NCBI RefSeq assembly: GCF_008831155.1 | Contig: NZ_WBKB01000004.1 | Location: 248,001 to 312,000 of the forward strand | Direction: 5' to 3' | Source of the DNA: Gulosibacter chungangensis | GTDB taxonomy: Bacteria > Actinomycetota > Actinomycetes > Actinomycetales > Microbacteriaceae | Length of the DNA: 64,000 nucleotides | Part shown: piece after piece, positions 17,075 to 24,962 of the stretch | How the letters are laid out: every line of letters starts with the position of its first letter | Numbering within the stretch: position 1 is the stretch's first letter | Program-made: the position numbers and the translations under genes | The notes under the pieces: model-generated | What the model was told of the DNA's origin: nothing | What the model saw: the letters and a program-made list of their open reading frames with translations, nothing else | Database searches by the model: none

Positions 17075-17959
17075 TTAGTAGTCGACGACGGTGTCGCCGA
17101 TGCCGTCACCGTCAGTGTCGGCCAGGTAGTCATCGATGACGCCATCGCCATCGGAGTCGGTGCCGAAGACGTCGTAGACGCCGTCGCCGTCGGTGTCGAT
17201 CGACGCGGAATCCGCGATGCCGTCACCATCAATATCGGTGATCAGTGCGTCATTGATGCCGTCGCCGTCAATATCCACCTCGGCAGAATCGTTGATGCCG
17301 TCGCCGTCAGCGTCGATTGTGGGCTGACCCTCAACGTAGGCCGGGTCATCCGAGGTCTCGCTGTAGTCGATCTGGTCGGCTTCGGTGGCGCCGCCACTCG
17401 GCGGGATGCTTTCGGAAGAGTCTTCCCCTTCCGCACCGATCGGCTGACCGTCACCGGTGGGGCTGTCGGTGTGCGGTGCATCCACACCCTCGGCCTCGGA
17501 CGAGTCGCCTACCGGAGCATTGGCGGCATTGCCAGTGTCGACCTGGGTGGCGTAGTAGTCGCCGTCGGCACTCGCGTAGGTGTCGGCGTACGAGTCGCCG
17601 TCGGTGTCGATATTGGCCTGGTCGAGCTTCCCGTCACCATCGGTGTCGTACATGGTCGTGTCGATGATGCCGTCGCCGTCCGTGTCGACGTCGGCGTAAT
17701 CGATCTGCCCGTCGCCGTCGGTGTCAATGAAGCGGGCGTCGATGTAGCCGTCACCGTCGAGGTCGCTGTAGACGTTGTCGATCTGTCCGTCGCCGTCGGT
17801 GTCGTAGTGGAACTCATCGGCGACGCCATCGCCATCGATGTCGTATTCGACAACGTCAATGATGCCGTCACCGTCCAAGTCGAATGCTTCCGAGGAGGCA
17901 AAGCCCTGGTCTGCGGTGTTCGAGGGGGCATCGCTTGCTGCGGGCTGGTTCGTAGTCAT
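17075..17959 (-). CDS. Acidic 13-residue DxDxDG-repeat protein, 14 units
   Basis: 294 residues from the ATG at 17959 (MTTNQPAAS), preferred over an ATG at 17983 because the paralogue at 15813 has the same MTTNQP start and GGAAGGA lies 11 nt upstream. Two blocks: eight units at about residues 27-130 and six at about 208-287, each 13 residues (DTDGDGQIDYADV type). The linker between them (about 131-207) is Ser/Glu/Gly/Pro-rich. The second block has cleaner units than the first. No signal peptide. The gene is divergent from the ECF sigma gene and carries the conserved promoter in the shared intergenic region. Confidence 0.85.
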   Translation of the reverse strand: MTTNQPAASDAPSNTADQGFASSEAFDLDGDGIIDVVEYDIDGDGVADEFHYDTDGDGQIDNVYSDLDGDGYIDARFIDTDGDGQIDYADVDTDGDGIIDTTMYDTDGDGKLDQANIDTDGDSYADTYASADGDYYATQVDTGNAANAPVGDSSEAEGVDAPHTDSPTGDGQPIGAEGEDSSESIPPSGGATEADQIDYSETSDDPAYVEGQPTIDADGDGINDSAEVDIDGDGINDALITDIDGDGIADSASIDTDGDGVYDVFGTDSDGDGVIDDYLADTDGDGIGDTVVDY

Positions 17960-18000
17960 TGTTCGAGTGTTCCTTCCGGCCATCGTTCATGCGGTCGAGG

Positions 18001-18031
18001 ATTGGATGCACCGGTTGCGCGGAAAGTTCCC
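18001..18031 (-). promoter_or_regulatory. ECF-type promoter, copy 1, upstream of the 14-unit repeat gene
   Basis: Minus strand GGGAACTTTCCG then GCATCCAAT, 17 bp between GGAAC and CATCC; about 41 nt before the start codon at 17959. It is in the intergenic region shared with the divergent ECF sigma gene. Confidence 0.75.
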
Positions 18032-18139
18032 CGAGGTGAGGAAAAGTTTTCTGGATCATCCTTTGGCAGTATTCCTAGCGTCCCGGTACCGAATGTTTAA
18101 GGCACAGCGGCTACCATCCTGAAGACGCGCGTGTTGATC

Positions 18140-18736
18140 ATGCGCACTCGCAAATCCATTGCATCCCCTGGAGACGATGTGGCGTCATCCGCCGATGAAC
18201 GACAACTGCTCGCCAAAGCGAAGCAGGGAGATCGTCGCGCCTTTGATGCGCTGCTGAAGCCCTACCGAGATCGTCTCTGGGCAACGTGTCTGCGCACCAC
18301 CGAGCACCGGGCTGATGCGGAAGATGCGTTGCAGGATGCGCTGATTGCGATCTGGCAGAACCTGCCGAAGTTCCGCGGCGAGTCGTCCATCGGCACCTGG
18401 GCCTTCCGCATTGCCACGAATGCCGCGCTCGCGGTGATCCGAAAACGGCGTGAAGTTACGGTCGGCGATGACGAACAGGCGCAGGCCGTATTCGAACGGG
18501 ATGCCCCCGACAGTGACTTCGCGACGGACCACGAGATGCGCGACACGGTTCAGCTTGCCCTGGCGAAGCTCGGCGAGGACTTCCGGGTGGCGCTCGTGCT
18601 GCGCGAATACGGCGACTACACCTATGAACAGATCGCTGAGTACCAGCAGGTACCGGTCCAGACCGTGCGCTCGCGATTGAATCGCGCGCGTAAGCAGCTC
18701 AAGGAAGCGCTGCTGGAGATCGGCGCCGGGGTCTAG
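18140..18736 (+). CDS. ECF (group 4) RNA polymerase sigma factor
   Basis: 198 residues from ATG 18140; GTG 18131 is an in-frame alternative and neither has a strong Shine-Dalgarno sequence. Region 2 is clear at about residues 30-95 (FDALLKPYRDRLW, DAEDALQDALIAIW, GTWAFRIATNAAL), and region 4 at about 135-190 (LGEDFRVALVLREYGDYTY, QTVRSRLNRARKQLKEAL). The N-terminal 25 residues are an extra Ser/Asp-rich stretch. No anti-sigma gene lies beside it; the next gene is trpF. Its position, divergent from three genes with identical GGAAC-N17-CATCC elements, makes those genes its probable targets. Direct proof is lacking. Confidence 0.9.
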   Translation: MRTRKSIASPGDDVASSADERQLLAKAKQGDRRAFDALLKPYRDRLWATCLRTTEHRADAEDALQDALIAIWQNLPKFRGESSIGTWAFRIATNAALAVIRKRREVTVGDDEQAQAVFERDAPDSDFATDHEMRDTVQLALAKLGEDFRVALVLREYGDYTYEQIAEYQQVPVQTVRSRLNRARKQLKEALLEIGAGV

Positions 18737-18837
18737 CGGACTACACGTACATCGCACCCGAATCCGCGTCGGCCCGTGCGCCCGCCTTTCGGCTCGACCT
18801 CGCGCCCGCGTCCGCATCCAGGTTTTCCGATGGGCGT

Positions 18838-18843
18838 TAGGAT
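18838..18843 (+). promoter_or_regulatory. -10 hexamer TAGGAT, leaderless trpF
   Basis: TAGGAT ends 6 nt before the trpF ATG at 18850. Confidence 0.55.
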
Positions 18844-18849
18844 CGCCAC

Positions 18850-19446
18850 ATGTTTGTGAAGATCTGTGGGCTGAAGACGCTGGCCGATGTTGACGCGGTA
18901 AAGCGCGCCGGAGCGGATGCCATGGGCGTGGTCTTGAGTCAAACCAGCGTGCGAGCGGTGACGATTCAGCACGCGCAGGAACTCGTGGCCGCGGGCCATG
19001 ATGCCTTGCGGACCGTGGTTGTCGTGCACGATCTCACGATTGTGGAGGCGCTCGCGGCCGTTCGCGAGATCGGCGCAGATGTTCTGCAGCTGCACGACTA
19101 CTCGGAAGCGGACACCCGCCTTGCGGTTTCGGTTTCGGGATTGGAAGTGTGGCGCGCAACCTCGATAACTCGTGGCTCTGCCGTGGTGGGCGCCTACGGG
19201 GAGGATGCGCTGCTGCTGGATTCCAGCACGCCCGGTTCGGGAGCGACCTGGGATTTAAGCATGCTCGACGAGCGTCCCGAAGGTCGCTGGTTGTTGGCCG
19301 GTGGCCTGAACCCCGAGAACGTTGCCGAGGCGATTTCGATTGCGCAGCCCTGGGGCGTGGACGTCTCTAGTGGCGTTGAAGTGAGCCGAGGCGTCAAAGA
19401 TCACGACCGCATCCAGCGGTTCGTGGCCGCGGCACGCTCGAAGTAG
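18850..19446 (+). CDS. trpF: Phosphoribosylanthranilate isomerase
   Basis: 198 residues, normal length. Catalyses the Amadori rearrangement of N-(5-phosphoribosyl)anthranilate in tryptophan synthesis. Motifs: VKICGLK at residues 3-9 with the catalytic cysteine, a QLHDY strand in place of the common QLHG, LLAGGLNPENV near 154 and the phosphate-binding GVDVSSGVE near 173. Here it is a stand-alone gene, not part of a visible trp operon. The HD in QLHDY and short length are within family variation. It is probably leaderless. Confidence 0.92.
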   Translation: MFVKICGLKTLADVDAVKRAGADAMGVVLSQTSVRAVTIQHAQELVAAGHDALRTVVVVHDLTIVEALAAVREIGADVLQLHDYSEADTRLAVSVSGLEVWRATSITRGSAVVGAYGEDALLLDSSTPGSGATWDLSMLDERPEGRWLLAGGLNPENVAEAISIAQPWGVDVSSGVEVSRGVKDHDRIQRFVAAARSK

Positions 19447-19850
19447 GGATGCGGGCTGGCTACTGCAAGATTTCCAAAAAGGAGTGGCGACTCGGGACTT
19501 GGCATGGACGTCCGCAGGGACCTTCGAGCACAGTGGATGATTCACGCAGACGGACCGAACTACACGGCCCGGGAGCCCGACAATGGGTTGCTCGTATCGT
19601 GCGAGCGGCATTTGACATCGCACGAGATCCTGGGGCAGGAAATGTCGTTGGCGTGCCTTAGCCTGCATCTAGCGTCACGTTGACCGGGCCGTCGCCTCAA
19701 AATTGGTGGGTTGAACACAGTATGCGGCCGAGGCTTGCGGGTTAGGAAATGGGATCATCGTGAGTAATATCGATTATTACTTCCAAGGCGTTTCACAGGT
19801 TGGTTCGATAACATGTTCGAAAGATTCCACATTGAACTTTCGAAACGGGG
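19447..19850. other. 404-bp intergenic region with SOS-box-like and inverted-repeat elements
   Basis: No convincing gene; a plus-strand frame at 19449-19661 has composition unlike the neighbours. The right half is AT-richer and holds a near-palindrome GTAATATCGATTATTAC (19764-19780), a LexA-box-like 16-mer (19805-19820) and an inverted repeat TTCGAAAG / CTTTCGAA (19816-19823 and 19837-19844). Confidence 0.6.
19805..19820. promoter_or_regulatory. Candidate LexA (SOS) box upstream of the DUF222/HNH gene
   Basis: TCGATAACATGTTCGA matches the actinobacterial consensus TCGAAC-N4-GTTCGA at 10 of 12 fixed positions. It lies 31 bp before the GTG start. Confidence 0.6.
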
Positions 19851-21494
19851 GTGGACACGTTGGCCACGACGACCAAAGGTAAGACAAGCAAGTCGGTTCA
19901 CCCTGGTGAGCGTGCACCCCGAGCGACCACTGGCCGTCACAGCCCGGCCGACGACATTCGCGCCGATGAGGCTCGCGAGAAGCTTGACGATTTCACGCAG
20001 CTCCGGCGCGATCGTGGTGCCGCCGAGGCTGGGATCGTGCGACTGTTTGCGACCGTGTACGACATCGCTACAGAGCGGACGCTCGCTGCGATGAACGAAA
20101 CTTTCGGCTCCAAATCGCAATCGAAAGTGTTCTCTTGGCATTTCACCTCGCTCGTAAGCGAGTTCGCAATCAAAACCAACGACTCACCCGTCGCGCTGCG
20201 AAACCGGGCCTACGACGCGTACGAGTTGGTGAGGTCATTTCCCGACTGGGTCACCTCCATTGAGGAGGGGAAGATCGATCTGCCGCACGCCAGAGCCATG
20301 CTCCGGAACACGGGGCTGCTGCAGGAAGATCAGTACGCCAAATACGGCTCCCGGCTCCTCGAGTACGCCGAAACCCATTCGGTCGGACAAACCGCGGCGG
20401 AAGCCGAGCGGCTCGTGGCCGAAATTGCCGCGGAAGCGTTCGAAAAAGCTTGCAAGGAGGCTCGCGAGGACCGGTTCGTGCGCATTAGACACGACAGCTT
20501 CGGCATGGCTGACATTCACGTCCGCGTCCCGAGCGAGCTCGGCATGGCGGTCAAAGACAAACTCGACAAAGAAGCCAAAGCGCTCCGCGACATCAACGAA
20601 CAAGCCCGCAAAGACGCGGTCCACACCATCGCGGCAGAAATTGCCCAGGCAGCCTCACTGGACGGCCTTGCCATTGACTCGAACCAGGCCACCGGTGCAA
20701 GCGCTAGTGCCGGCCTCGATGCCGATGCCGATGCCGATGCCGATGCCGCCACCAGCCTTGGCTCCGAGCCTGCGGTTGATCCCGCCGCGACGGATTCGCG
20801 CACTACAGACCAGATCCGCGCCGACATCCTCATCGAAACCCTCCTCTGCGCGACACCTGGTGAGTCTCGGGTTGTGGCGAACATCAACCTCACAATTCCC
20901 GCGCTGTCCGTCCTTGAAGGGCGGGAAGACGGGACTGCGCCGGCGCTGTTGAACGGGATGCACCCGATCAGCTTCCCCGAGGCTTGCCAGCTTGCCGCGA
21001 ACGCACCCAGCTGGCAACGGGTGCTCAACGACCCGATCAGCGGGCACGTGATCGCAGTAACCCCTTACCGACCACCGCAACCAATGCGAACCTTCATCCA
21101 AGTCAGAGACCGCTCCTGCCGGTTCCCAGGCTGTATGAGACCCGCAACCCACAGCGAAATCGACCATACACACCCGGCAAGCGAGGGTGGCGAAACCAGT
21201 ATCGATAACCTTGCCGTGCTCTGCCGAAGTCATCACGTGTTGAAACACGAGAAACCATGGACCGTCATCAATTTAGGTGACGGGGTACTGGAATGGCGCA
21301 CGCCGTTGGGGCAAGTCGTCGTGACTGAACCGATGCCGTATTCCACGAGACCAGATGCACCAGCTTCGAACTCAGCGAATGCGAACGCCTACGGGAACGT
21401 GACCGGGGCTTCGGCCTCCGACGTGACCAAGAAATCTGCCCGACCTGAGTTCCGGCCTACGGTCGTGCTGGAAGATGTACCAGCACCGTTCTAG
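19851..21494 (+). CDS. DUF222 / HNH endonuclease (13E12 repeat family)
   Basis: 547 residues from GTG 19851. Family: DUF222 helical N-terminal domain (about 60-400) joined to a C-terminal HNH nuclease; such genes are multicopy in many actinobacteria and several in M. tuberculosis are SOS-regulated. The HNH core is complete at about 425-465: CRFPGCMRP, EIDHTHPASEGG, NLAVLCRSHHVLKH, with paired cysteines for zinc. An Asp-Ala run (DADADADAD) near residue 290 comes from five tandem GATGCC hexamers. The C-terminal 50 residues are Ala/Asn-rich and probably disordered. The stop codon overlaps the stop of the convergent ABC gene within one CTAG. Whether it cuts mobile or damaged DNA is unknown. Confidence 0.88.
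   Translation: MDTLATTTKGKTSKSVHPGERAPRATTGRHSPADDIRADEAREKLDDFTQLRRDRGAAEAGIVRLFATVYDIATERTLAAMNETFGSKSQSKVFSWHFTSLVSEFAIKTNDSPVALRNRAYDAYELVRSFPDWVTSIEEGKIDLPHARAMLRNTGLLQEDQYAKYGSRLLEYAETHSVGQTAAEAERLVAEIAAEAFEKACKEAREDRFVRIRHDSFGMADIHVRVPSELGMAVKDKLDKEAKALRDINEQARKDAVHTIAAEIAQAASLDGLAIDSNQATGASASAGLDADADADADAATSLGSEPAVDPAATDSRTTDQIRADILIETLLCATPGESRVVANINLTIPALSVLEGREDGTAPALLNGMHPISFPEACQLAANAPSWQRVLNDPISGHVIAVTPYRPPQPMRTFIQVRDRSCRFPGCMRPATHSEIDHTHPASEGGETSIDNLAVLCRSHHVLKHEKPWTVINLGDGVLEWRTPLGQVVVTEPMPYSTRPDAPASNSANANAYGNVTGASASDVTKKSARPEFRPTVVLEDVPAPF
20718..20747 (+). repeat. Coding microsatellite, five GATGCC units
   Basis: Five perfect hexamer copies encode Asp-Ala repeats in the linker of the DUF222/HNH protein. 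Length changes by slippage would keep frame. Confidence 0.9.
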
Positions 21495-23227
21495 GAGTCA
21501 GAATTCGGTGACACACGTCCGCGACTCCAGGCTTCCCACAATCGCGCGTATCGACCGTCAGCTGCTAGCAGGTCGGCGTGGTTTCCCTGCTCAACAACCA
21601 CGCCGGAATCCAAAACCAGAATGTGGTCGCAGGAGGCAGCTTGTGAAAGACGATGCGCCACAATCAGCGAAGCGCGTCCCGAAATGGCAGCCCTTGCCGC
21701 CCGGTCGAGCAGCCCGGACTCGGCACTCTCAGCCTCGGCCGTCGCCTCATCAAGAACTGCGAGATCCGGATTTGCGAGGACCAGCCGCGCAAGCGCCAAC
21801 TGCTGAGCTTGCGCCGAGGTTAACGGAGTTCCGCCCTGGCCAACCCGCGTCTCAAGACCATCCGGCAAGGTGCGCACGAGAGACAGCGCATGCACCGTCT
21901 CCAATGCCTCGCAAAGCTCCTTATCGGTCGCCTCCACCTTCACCAATCGCAGGTTATCTGCAACGCTCCCGGCAAAAACATGCGTCTCTTGCGAAATAAC
22001 GACAGTGCGCTCGGGACGGGTGACAGTTCCTGAGGTCGGCGAGTGGATACCGGCGATGACCGCGGCGAGAGTCGTTTTTCCTGCCCCTGAAGCACCGACG
22101 ACCGCGAGGCTCTCGCCCGGCTGAATACTCAATCCGATATCCCGCAGCGCAGGGGACTGCTCGTCATAGTGGAAGTGCACATTTTCGACGTGGACATGCG
22201 CGCTCTCAGTGCTGGAACGTGCAACTTGCGACCGCGCGGGGCCGTCGGCCGAGACCACACCGATCATCCGGTTCAGCGATGCTGCCACCGACTGCAGCGT
22301 GTCGAAGACCATCAGGAACTGGTTGATCGGACCAAAGAGCCGCATAAACAGCAGCGCCGCGGTAGTGGCACCACCGACTGTGGACTGCCCCGTGCGCAGC
22401 GCAATAAACCCGGTGAGCAGAATCGCCGCGAGCCCCACGAACTCTGCAAGATTCAGCCTCCCAAAGAACATGTTCTGGACGGTGCTGGCACGCAGCGAGT
22501 GCCCGACAACACTCCAGGACGCCGTGAGCACGCGTTGGTGCCGCTGCTGACCGAGCTGAAACCCGGTGATTGTGTCAAAACCCCGCTGCGACTCCATGAG
22601 CTGTTGGGCCCGATCACTCATTGCCGCGCGCTCAGCTTGATAGATCTGCGGTGCCGTGCGCAGATACCAACGGACCGTCAAAACGTAGATGGGCAGCAAA
22701 ATGATCAGTGCGAGGCCAAACCACCAATCCACTGCGGTCATCCCGATGAGCGACACGGCGATGGTGAAACCGGTCATTGTGAACGCGGGAATAATTGCCG
22801 GTGCGGCATCGGCGATCTCAGAGACATCATCGCTCGAGCGAGAAATCAGGTCACCAGTCCCGGCCCGTTCGACCATTCCCTGCGGCAAGTGCATCGCAGT
22901 AGCCACGAGTTCTTCGCGCAACTGGGCGAGCATGGCGTGATACGTCCGTGCGGCGAGCACCACCGTCACGCCGGTACCAATAGCCCCGAGCACCGCAGCG
23001 GCCACCATGAGACCAAGCGACCACAGCACGAGCCGGCCATCCGCCGTACCCGACTGCACCGCATCCACCAACACACCAATGACGGCAGGGGAGACGAGCC
23101 CTGCAGCCGCACTGCCAATGCCGAGCACAGCCACCAGCAGAAGCTTTGCGCGATGACCGCGGCTGAGTCGCCATGCAAAGCGCATACTCGTGCGGCCGGA
23201 GGCAATCGGCAATCCCGTGTCGCTCAT
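21491..23227 (-). CDS. ABC exporter half, consensus Walker A but degenerate signature motif
   Basis: 578 residues. Type IV exporter half-transporter: six transmembrane helices (about 15-300) followed by a nucleotide-binding domain. Walker A VGASGAGKTTL and H-loop IVAHRLSQ are intact, and Walker B reads LAVLDEATAEAES with the catalytic Glu. The signature LSGGQ is replaced by LTSAQ. Its start overlaps the stop of the upstream half-transporter (ATGA), so the two form a heterodimer candidate. A longer start at 23266 is less likely because of this coupling. Substrate unknown; the MarR and ABC-F neighbours suggest drug or antibiotic resistance. Confidence 0.88.
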   Translation of the reverse strand: MSDTGLPIASGRTSMRFAWRLSRGHRAKLLLVAVLGIGSAAAGLVSPAVIGVLVDAVQSGTADGRLVLWSLGLMVAAAVLGAIGTGVTVVLAARTYHAMLAQLREELVATAMHLPQGMVERAGTGDLISRSSDDVSEIADAAPAIIPAFTMTGFTIAVSLIGMTAVDWWFGLALIILLPIYVLTVRWYLRTAPQIYQAERAAMSDRAQQLMESQRGFDTITGFQLGQQRHQRVLTASWSVVGHSLRASTVQNMFFGRLNLAEFVGLAAILLTGFIALRTGQSTVGGATTAALLFMRLFGPINQFLMVFDTLQSVAASLNRMIGVVSADGPARSQVARSSTESAHVHVENVHFHYDEQSPALRDIGLSIQPGESLAVVGASGAGKTTLAAVIAGIHSPTSGTVTRPERTVVISQETHVFAGSVADNLRLVKVEATDKELCEALETVHALSLVRTLPDGLETRVGQGGTPLTSAQAQQLALARLVLANPDLAVLDEATAEAESAESGLLDRAARAAISGRASLIVAHRLSQAASCDHILVLDSGVVVEQGNHADLLAADGRYARLWEAWSRGRVSPNSDS

Positions 23228-24945
23228 GCGAGACCTCCCGCGCGCAAGTCGATGATTCGGTCGCAAGCGCCCAGCAGCGCTGGCGAGGCCGTGAAGATCA
23301 ATGTGGTGCGCCCCCGCCGCAACTGCGAGAACCGTTCGGCAATGAGGGCTTCGGTGACGGAATCCACCGCCGTGGTCGGATCCTGCAACACGAGGATGGG
23401 TGCTTCGGATGCGAGGGCACGCGCGAGCGCGAGTCGTTGGCGTTGGCCGCCCGAAAGCCGACCCCCCATCTCGCCGATCTCACCCTCAAGACCACCGACA
23501 CTCGCGATGACATCATCACTGGCGGTCGCCCATAACGCGAGTGTTTGCGTTTCAGTAGCGGCACCGGTCAGGGCGAGGTTTTCCGTGAGAGTTCCGGTGA
23601 ACAGGGCGGCGTGGTGGGGCGCAACCACGACACGCTCGCGATACTCGCGCTCTGTGAGATCTTGTGCGGAAATGTTGTCGAGACGGATGCACGCCGTCGC
23701 CGCGCGATGGGGATGCAGCAGGGCGTCGGTGAGTAATGCCGCCTCGTGGTCGTGCGTACGGATTGCGACGCATTCGCCGGGCTTAATTCGTATTGCATCC
23801 CGGTCGGGGAAGAGAAGGTCGAGGGCTGGGACCGCTGTAAGCGAGGCACCGGTGCTGGGCGATTCGGTATTTGGCGCCATGCCCTCGGTGAGATGTTCAA
23901 GCACTCGGCCCGCGGATGCATAGGCGGCGGCGCCGAAGGGAATGGCGTTCCCGGTGATCATCTGCATTGGGGCAAGTAGTGACTGCGCGAGTCCCACTCC
24001 CGCAATGAGTCCACCGATACTCAACTCTCCGGTCACCGCGAACCAACCAGCGAGGGCCGCGACTCCCGCGACGAATACGCCCGCAACCGTGTCACTACCA
24101 GCCCGGAACCTGCCGAGCGCGGTTGTCGAGAGGAAAGCGCCCTTCAGAGTGCGCTGGCTCGCCTGCTGATAGCGGTTGGTGGCTTCGCCTTCGGCTCGGA
24201 CACCCTTGATCACGCGATACCCGGTGACAAGATCGGTGGCCTGACCCACCGTCTCTGCGAGGAGCGTCTGATATGACCGACTCGTACGGGCATAGTGACG
24301 GCTGAGGATGCTCATCAACCACACGGCAAGCGGCGCACCAACAAGGGTGACAAGGCCGAGCAGCGGGTGGATGAGCAGCAGCGAGACCGCAATGAAAATA
24401 ACGCCCGCAGCTTCACCGACGGGAAATACGACCAGGCGCAACTGTCCGATGCGAGCGACGTCATTGGTCATCGTCGAGACGACATCGCCACCGGGGCCAC
24501 GGGGCGAGGCGGTCGCGGGATGCAACACGCTGCTTGAGAGCGTCGCACGCAGTCGGTGCTGCACGAGTTCTGAGCCACGTGCCGAAAGTTGCGAGGCGAA
24601 ACGATAGGAGAGCGAGAGCATCAGGAAGTTGGCTGCGAGGATCGCGAGCCACAACACCAACTGTGCCACGTCGCCGGTGGCGAGCGCCCGGTCAATCGCC
24701 GCGCCCGCAATCACCGGTACCAAGGCTTCCCCGATTTGCCACAGGACGGCCAAAATTGTCGCCGGTATCGTCAAGCGGCTGGCAGAGAACAGCACCTGCA
24801 GCAGGAACCGCCCGGTCGTGGTGTCTGCAGTTGCTCTATAGGGTTCAGCGGTTGGTGGGGAGGCTTCGGCCTGCAGAAGTACGGGCAACCATCGCGTGAA
24901 TGGCCCTCGACCGAGCCCGGAGCGATCACGCGAATCGATACTCAT
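23224..24945 (-). CDS. ABC exporter half, degenerate Walker A and H-loop but intact LSGGQ
   Basis: 573 residues from ATG 24945, which has AGGA 4 nt upstream; ATG 24996 is within the previous gene. Six-helix membrane domain (about 45-330) then a nucleotide-binding domain. The Walker A P-loop is missing (AIRTHDHEAALLTD where GxxGxGKST is expected), the Walker B end reads LVLQDPTTAVD instead of LDEPTSA-D, and the H-loop histidine is replaced (LIFTASPALL). The signature LSGGQRQRLALARAL is perfect. This is the exact complement of its partner, so a heterodimer would have one good and one dead ATP site. Confidence 0.88.
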   Translation of the reverse strand: MSIDSRDRSGLGRGPFTRWLPVLLQAEASPPTAEPYRATADTTTGRFLLQVLFSASRLTIPATILAVLWQIGEALVPVIAGAAIDRALATGDVAQLVLWLAILAANFLMLSLSYRFASQLSARGSELVQHRLRATLSSSVLHPATASPRGPGGDVVSTMTNDVARIGQLRLVVFPVGEAAGVIFIAVSLLLIHPLLGLVTLVGAPLAVWLMSILSRHYARTSRSYQTLLAETVGQATDLVTGYRVIKGVRAEGEATNRYQQASQRTLKGAFLSTTALGRFRAGSDTVAGVFVAGVAALAGWFAVTGELSIGGLIAGVGLAQSLLAPMQMITGNAIPFGAAAYASAGRVLEHLTEGMAPNTESPSTGASLTAVPALDLLFPDRDAIRIKPGECVAIRTHDHEAALLTDALLHPHRAATACIRLDNISAQDLTEREYRERVVVAPHHAALFTGTLTENLALTGAATETQTLALWATASDDVIASVGGLEGEIGEMGGRLSGGQRQRLALARALASEAPILVLQDPTTAVDSVTEALIAERFSQLRRGRTTLIFTASPALLGACDRIIDLRAGGLA

Positions 24946-24962
24946 GCAGTCCTTAGTCCTTA

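Noticed and set aside
14500-17960. Possible CRISPR array or satellite because of regular GCCGTCGCCGTC-like spacing
   Set aside because: The period is 39 bp and matches 13 codons of a repeat protein; no constant repeat with unique spacers.
16958-18100. Long plus-strand open frame (380 codons) with a repeated V-A-V-x-V pattern
   Set aside because: It is the complement of the DxDxDG repeats; the periodic codons leave the opposite frame free of stops. The minus-strand frames carry the Shine-Dalgarno sites and promoter elements.
19449-19661. 70-codon plus-strand frame after trpF
   Set aside because: No ribosome site, no recognisable domain and composition unlike neighbours; treated as intergenic.
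19447-21494. Insertion sequence or prophage around the DUF222/HNH gene
   Set aside because: No transposase, terminal repeats, target duplication or integrase is seen; the gene stands between ordinary chromosomal genes.
22169-23923. Long plus-strand open frame (584 codons) across the two ABC exporter genes
   Set aside because: His/Arg-rich composition without motifs; the minus strand encodes clear ABC domains with overlaps and ribosome sites.
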